Below, piece by piece: positions 1 to 5,312 of a stretch of 5,312 nt of DNA (position 1 is its first letter; each line of letters begins with the position of its first letter). Made by a program: the position numbers and the translations under genes. The stretch is taken from assembly GCA_945869245.1 (NCBI GenBank), contig CAMBOY010000216.1:1-5312 (forward strand). The letters are read 5' to 3'. This stretch comes from Hydrogenophaga intermedia (lineage in GTDB: Bacteria; Pseudomonadota; Gammaproteobacteria; Burkholderiales; Burkholderiaceae_C). The notes under the pieces were generated by a model. That model was given only the letters and a program-made list of their open reading frames with translations. It was not told where the DNA came from and ran no database searches.

Positions 1-324
1 TGGCCTCGCCGTCGTGGCTGGCTTCAGCGGCGGCGAGTTCGGCACGGGCGTCGGTGAGGCGGGTGTCGCCTTCGATCACAAAGTCGGTCGCGCTCTGCGC
101 GGTTTCGGGCATGTCCTGCGCCACCTGCGCCATGCGCCACTGCGGCGGAATGTGGGCGTCGCCGCTGTCTTCGTGCAGGCTGCCGTTGAACAGCGCAAAC
201 AGGCTGGATTTGCCGGCGCCGTTGCGCCCCACCAGGCCGACTTTTTCGCCAGGGTTGATGACCGCGCTGGCGCCGTCGAGCACCGCCTTGCTGCCACGGC
301 GCAGCACAATGTTTTTTAGAACAA

Positions 325-328
<4 letters not shown>
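1..328 (-). CDS. yheS: ABC-F family ATPase, YheS-like (N-terminal fragment; 3' end off left edge)
   Basis: Only the first 109 codons are in the window. Translation begins MIVLKNIVLRRG and shows a Walker A motif GRNGAGKS at residues 34-41 within VGLVGRNGAGKSSLF. It is followed by the stretch VIEGD (84-88), which resembles the equivalent part of E. coli YheS as I remember it. ABC-F proteins are soluble, carry two ATPase domains and no membrane domain, and act at the ribosomal E site to relieve stalled translation. That role is family knowledge; the second domain and signature motifs are not visible here. The start is GTG at 328-326, supported by GGAGG at 340-336 with a 7-nt spacer and by the conserved MIV opening. 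The GTG overlaps the prmB stop by 4 nt, implying translational coupling. The ABC-F assignment is firm; YheS rather than Uup or EttA is likely but rests on the N-terminal part only. Confidence 0.82.
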
Positions 329-2426
<2,098 letters not shown>

Positions 2427-3584
2427 TTAGGGGCGCACATCGAGCGCAAACTCGGTAAAGATCGGGCCGTCGTCTTCTTCGATGGTGGTGTCTTGTTTGC
2501 GGCTGCGTCCGCCGGTGAAATCGTTTTGCAAGCGCCACATGAGGTTGCTGGGCGAATCCGAGTGCGACAGGCCTTCGTCGCGCGTGACCAAACCGTCGGT
2601 CACCAGGCGCGCAATGTCTTGCTCAAAGGTCTGCGAGCCTTCGGCCAGCGATTTTTCCATCGCTTCGCGCACCCCGGAGAAGTCCGACTTTTCAATCAGG
2701 TCGGCGATCAGCGCGGTGTTGAGCATGACCTCCATGGCCGGGATGCGCGCGCCCGCCGGTGTGCGCAGCAGGCGCTGCGACACAATGGCGCGCAGGCCAG
2801 CGGCCAGGTCGCCCAGCAGGGTGGGGCGCACTTCCACGGGGTAAAAACTCAGAATGCGGTTGAGCGCGTGGTAGGAGTTCGACGCATGCAGCGTGGCCAG
2901 CACCAAATGGCCCGACTGGGCGTAGGCAATGGCCGCGCTCATGGTGGGCTGGTCGCGGATTTCGCCAATCAAAATCACATCCGGCGCTTGGCGCAGGGCG
3001 TTTTTGAGAGCCACGTCCAGCGATTCGGTGTCACTGCCCACCTCGCGCTGGTTGACCACCGACTTCTTGTTCTTGAACACATATTCAATCGGCTCTTCCA
3101 CCGTCAGGATGTGGCCGCTGGCGCGTTCGTTGCGCCGGTCGATCATGGCCGCCAGGGTGGTGCTTTTGCCCGAACCGGCGGCGCCCACCATCAGCACCAG
3201 GCCACGGCGCTCCATCACCAAGCCGGCCAGCACCGGCGCCACGTTCAGGCTCTCGATGGACGGCACCTCGGCGGGCACATAGCGGATCACCACAGACACC
3301 TTGCCGCGCTGGTGAAACGCGCTGAGACGGAAGTTGCCCAGCTTGTCCACAAACACGGCGGTGTTGAGTTCGCCGGTTTGTGCCAGTTGCGCGAGTTTGT
3401 TGTCGTCCACCAATTGCTGCAGCATGTCCAGCGGTTCGTCGGGACCGAGCAATTGGCTGTTGACCGGTACGGTCTGGCCGTGGATTTTGATCATGGCCGG
3501 CGCGTTGGCCGACAGGTAGACGTCTGACGCCCGGCTGTCGGCCAGCAGGCGCAAGATGCGGTCCATGGATTGGCTGTTGCTCAT
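2427..3584 (-). CDS. pilU: PilT/PilU-family type IV pilus retraction ATPase (PilU-like)
   Basis: A 385-residue hexameric secretion-superfamily ATPase expected at the cytoplasmic base of type IVa pili, powering retraction. The N-terminal PAS-like domain covers about 1-115 (SDVYLSANAP, 20-29). Then come Walker A GAAGSGKS (134-141), the Asp box TVEEPIEY (161-168, catalytic glutamate E163), QREVGSD (179-185), Walker B DVILIGEIRD (202-211, E208) and the His box HLVLATLHAS (226-235). I assign it to PilU rather than PilT for three reasons: the length (P. aeruginosa PilU about 382, PilT about 344), the lack of a PilT-type AIRNLIRE motif, and the C-terminal SQTFEQDI (317-324). The last 30 residues form a polar tail (from TGGRSRKQ) with acidic EEDD. 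There is no membrane segment or signal peptide. The ATG at 3584 has a strong Shine-Dalgarno. It lies between dapD and dapE with no pilT beside it, so a PilT paralogue with specialised function is the main alternative. Confidence 0.88.
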   Translation of the reverse strand: MSNSQSMDRILRLLADSRASDVYLSANAPAMIKIHGQTVPVNSQLLGPDEPLDMLQQLVDDNKLAQLAQTGELNTAVFVDKLGNFRLSAFHQRGKVSVVIRYVPAEVPSIESLNVAPVLAGLVMERRGLVLMVGAAGSGKSTTLAAMIDRRNERASGHILTVEEPIEYVFKNKKSVVNQREVGSDTESLDVALKNALRQAPDVILIGEIRDQPTMSAAIAYAQSGHLVLATLHASNSYHALNRILSFYPVEVRPTLLGDLAAGLRAIVSQRLLRTPAGARIPAMEVMLNTALIADLIEKSDFSGVREAMEKSLAEGSQTFEQDIARLVTDGLVTRDEGLSHSDSPSNLMWRLQNDFTGGRSRKQDTTIEEDDGPIFTEFALDVRP

Positions 3585-3593
3585 GTGTGTTGT

Positions 3594-3600
3594 CTCCTCC
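3594..3600 (-). promoter_or_regulatory. Strong Shine-Dalgarno GGAGGAG for the pilus ATPase gene
   Basis: The minus strand reads GGAGGAGACAACACACATG. The AGGAG core ends 9 nt before the ATG at 3584, in the 32-nt gap after dapD. It is the strongest ribosome site upstream of an intact gene here, which suggests the ATPase is translated independently of dapD. Confidence 0.8.
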
Positions 3601-3616
3601 CTGTACCCGCCGCGAT

Positions 3617-4450
3617 TCAGTCGCGCAGCAGGTCGTTGATGCTGGTTTTGGAGCGGGTTTGCGCGTCCACCCGCTTGACGATGATGGCGGCGTACATGCT
3701 GTAGTCGGCGCCGTTGGCGGCCTTCTTGGGCAAGTTGCCGCTGACCACCACCGAGCCGCTGGGCACGCGGCCATAGCTGATTTCGCCGGTGGCACGGTCA
3801 AAAATCGGGGTGCTTTGACCGATGTACACGCCCATGCCGAGCACCGAGTTTTCTTCGACGATCACGCCTTCAACCACCTCGGAGCGTGCGCCGATGAAGC
3901 AGTTGTCTTCGATGATGGTCGGGTTGGCCTGCAGCGGCTCCAGCACGCCGCCAATGCCCACCCCGCCCGAGAGGTGCACGTTTTTGCCGATCTGCGCGCA
4001 GGAGCCGACGGTGGCCCAGGTGTCGACCATGGTGCCGCTGTCCACATAGGCGCCGATGTTGACGTAGCTGGGCATGAGGATGGCGCCTGGGGCGATGAAG
4101 CTGCCGCGGCGCGCCACAGCCGGCGGCACCACGCGCACGCCGGTGGCTTTGAGTTCGGCGTCGCTCAGGTGGGCGAACTTGGTTTGCACCTTGTCAAAAA
4201 ACGCCAGGTCGCCGGCTTTCATCGGCACGTTGTCCTTCAAGCGGAAAGACAGCAGCACGGCCTTCTTGATCCACTGGTGCACCGTCCACTGGCCCACGCC
4301 ATCGCGGGTGGCCACGCGCAAGGTGCCGTTGTTGAGTTCGGCGATCACCTGCTCGACCGCATCGAGCACTTCACGCGGGGCGGAGGCGGGGGAGAGTTCG
4401 GCGCGCTGTTCCCAGGCGTTGTCGATCAGGGTTTGCAGTAATTGGGTCAT
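3617..4450 (-). CDS. dapD: DapD, tetrahydrodipicolinate N-succinyltransferase
   Basis: A 277-residue cytoplasmic homotrimeric enzyme that transfers succinyl from succinyl-CoA to 2,3,4,5-tetrahydrodipicolinate, opening the succinylase branch of diaminopimelate synthesis. The helical N-terminal domain spans about 1-105 ([17 protein letters not shown], 54-70). The left-handed beta-helix of hexapeptide repeats spans about 110-240, including [12 protein letters not shown] (126-137), [20 protein letters not shown] (139-158), and [20 protein letters not shown] (161-180). The [14 protein letters not shown] stretch (228-241) closes the helix, and the C-terminal cap ends INDLLRD. The match to E. coli DapD (274 residues) is very close through the helix. 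The ATG at 4450 gives the normal start ([13 protein letters not shown]). Only a weak GAG core, 7 nt upstream, serves as ribosome site. It follows dapC by 45 nt, so it is probably co-transcribed. Confidence 0.97.
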   Translation of the reverse strand: MTQLLQTLIDNAWEQRAELSPASAPREVLDAVEQVIAELNNGTLRVATRDGVGQWTVHQWIKKAVLLSFRLKDNVPMKAGDLAFFDKVQTKFAHLSDAELKATGVRVVPPAVARRGSFIAPGAILMPSYVNIGAYVDSGTMVDTWATVGSCAQIGKNVHLSGGVGIGGVLEPLQANPTIIEDNCFIGARSEVVEGVIVEENSVLGMGVYIGQSTPIFDRATGEISYGRVPSGSVVVSGNLPKKAANGADYSMYAAIIVKRVDAQTRSKTSINDLLRD

Positions 4451-4495
4451 GGTGGGGCTCAGGTCTGAACAAATGGAAAAGGGGCGGGGGCCGGG

Positions 4496-5312
4496 TCAGC
4501 CTCGGCAGAAAGCGACGATGCGTTCGGCGGCCTCCAGGCATTCGGCGGTGTCGGCCACCAGGGCCAGCCGCACCCGGCCGGCGCCGGGGTTGTGGCCCTG
4601 CGCTTCGCGCGCCAAGTAGCTGCCCGGCAGCACCGTCACATTGTATTGAGCGAGCAGCGCCTGCGCGAAAGCCTCGTCGGCGCTCAAGCCCGGGGTGTGG
4701 CTGGCAAAACGCGCGGGCACACCGGCCCAGAGATAGAAGGCGGCGTCGGGCAAAGCCACGTCCATGACGCTGGCCAGCAGCGGCGTGACCTGGGCGAATT
4801 TCTCGCGGTACATGCGCCGGTTCTCGACCACATGGGCTTCGTCGTTCCAGGCGGCGATGCTGGCGGTCTGCACCGCCGGGCTCATGGCCGAGCCGTGGTA
4901 GGTGCGGTAGAGCAAATAGGGCTTGATGAGATCGGCGTCGCCCGCCACAAACCCGCTGCGCAGGCCCGGCACATTGCTGCGCTTGGACAGGCTGGTGAAC
5001 ATCATGAGCCGGCGCAAATCTCTGCGGCCGAGCTTCACCGCCGCTTCCAAGCCGCCCAGGGGCGCGTCGTCGCGGAAATAGATTTCGCTGTAGCACTCGT
5101 CCGAGGCGATGACAAAACCGTGCTGGTCGCTCAGCGCAAACAGCTTGTCCCATTCGGACAGCGGCATGACTGCGCCCGTGGGGTTGCCCGGTGAGCAAAC
5201 AAACAGCAGCTGGGTGCGCGCCCATACGTCGGCGGGCACGCTGTCCCAGTCCACCGCAAAGTTGCGCGCTGGGTCGCTCGGCGCGTAATACGGCTGGGCG
5301 CCGCCGAGCAGG
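4496..5312 (-). CDS. dapC: DapC, succinyldiaminopimelate transaminase (5' end off right edge)
   Basis: About 271 C-terminal residues of a fold-type I PLP aminotransferase are present, roughly two thirds of an expected ~400. The open frame runs to the window edge (beginning LLGGAQPYYAPSDPARNF), so the GTG at 5254 is not the real start. Numbered from the edge, visible motifs are SPGNPTG (40-46), SDECYSEIYF (70-79; Asp to the PLP ring nitrogen, Tyr nearby), SLSKRSN (107-113; the Schiff-base lysine K110, codon 4984-4982), GLRSGF (116-121), and GRVRLAL near 245-251, whose second Arg likely binds the substrate carboxylate. The enzyme converts N-succinyl-2-amino-6-oxopimelate to N-succinyl-LL-diaminopimelate using glutamate. 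The DapC assignment rests on resemblance to the proteobacterial DapC family and on dapD and dapE downstream; an acetylornithine-type ArgD could do the same job but differs in sequence. Confidence 0.9.
   Translation of the reverse strand, partial: LLGGAQPYYAPSDPARNFAVDWDSVPADVWARTQLLFVCSPGNPTGAVMPLSEWDKLFALSDQHGFVIASDECYSEIYFRDDAPLGGLEAAVKLGRRDLRRLMMFTSLSKRSNVPGLRSGFVAGDADLIKPYLLYRTYHGSAMSPAVQTASIAAWNDEAHVVENRRMYREKFAQVTPLLASVMDVALPDAAFYLWAGVPARFASHTPGLSADEAFAQALLAQYNVTVLPGSYLAREAQGHNPGAGRVRLALVADTAECLEAAERIVAFCRG

Noticed and set aside
3587..4441. A 284-codon plus-strand open frame opposite dapD
   Set aside because: dapD is certain on the minus strand with a near-perfect family match; the opposite frame is a GC-driven shadow.
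4459..4468. Small palindrome TCAG-GT-CTGA just upstream of dapD, considered as an operator
   Set aside because: The arms are only 4 bp, with no second copy in the window and no promoter elements around it.
4371..5225. A 284-codon minus-strand open frame overlapping dapC and the dapD start
   Set aside because: It is the out-of-frame shadow of dapC, rich in Arg, Gly and Ala, without motifs. The dapC frame carries the PLP-binding residues.
5252..5254. GTG at 5254 as the dapC start
   Set aside because: The frame continues upstream to the window edge with clear aminotransferase-like sequence, and the whole N-terminal third of the enzyme would be missing. The gene is simply cut by the window edge.

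Overview
The window is GC-rich, and all six genes lie on the minus strand, packed end to end. Read in the direction of transcription (right to left) they are: a dapC-type aminotransferase (5' end off the right edge), dapD, a PilT/PilU-family pilus ATPase, dapE, prmB, and the first 109 codons of a YheS-like ABC-F ATPase (3' end off the left edge). The protein sequences and the dap cluster interrupted by a pilus motor gene suggest a betaproteobacterium of the order Burkholderiales, probably Comamonadaceae-like. That placement rests on family knowledge and overall resemblance; no 16S or other marker is present.

Layout: dapC ends at 4496, and 45 bp later dapD runs 4450-3617. A 32-bp gap with a strong Shine-Dalgarno precedes the pilus ATPase (3584-2427). 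A further 45-bp gap leads to dapE (2381-1209). The last two junctions are 4-base overlaps: dapE/prmB as ATGA (1212-1209) and prmB/yheS-like as GTGA (328-325). No gap exceeds 45 bp, and I see no hairpin-plus-U-tract terminator or convincing promoter, so a single polycistronic unit is the simplest reading. The promoter would lie beyond the right edge.

Three genes form the succinylase branch of diaminopimelate/lysine synthesis: DapD succinylates tetrahydrodipicolinate, DapC transaminates the product, and DapE removes the succinyl group to give LL-diaminopimelate for lysine and peptidoglycan. The last two genes act on the ribosome: PrmB methylates ribosomal protein uL3, and the ABC-F protein is predicted to assist translation. 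The outlier is the PilU-like retraction ATPase between dapD and dapE, with no pilT beside it. It is intact, with all its nucleotide-binding motifs, so it is not a decaying insertion.

I found no RNA genes, mobile elements, CRISPR arrays or sizeable repeats. Apart from the position of the pilus ATPase, this is an ordinary housekeeping region, and I see no clear candidate for an undescribed system.
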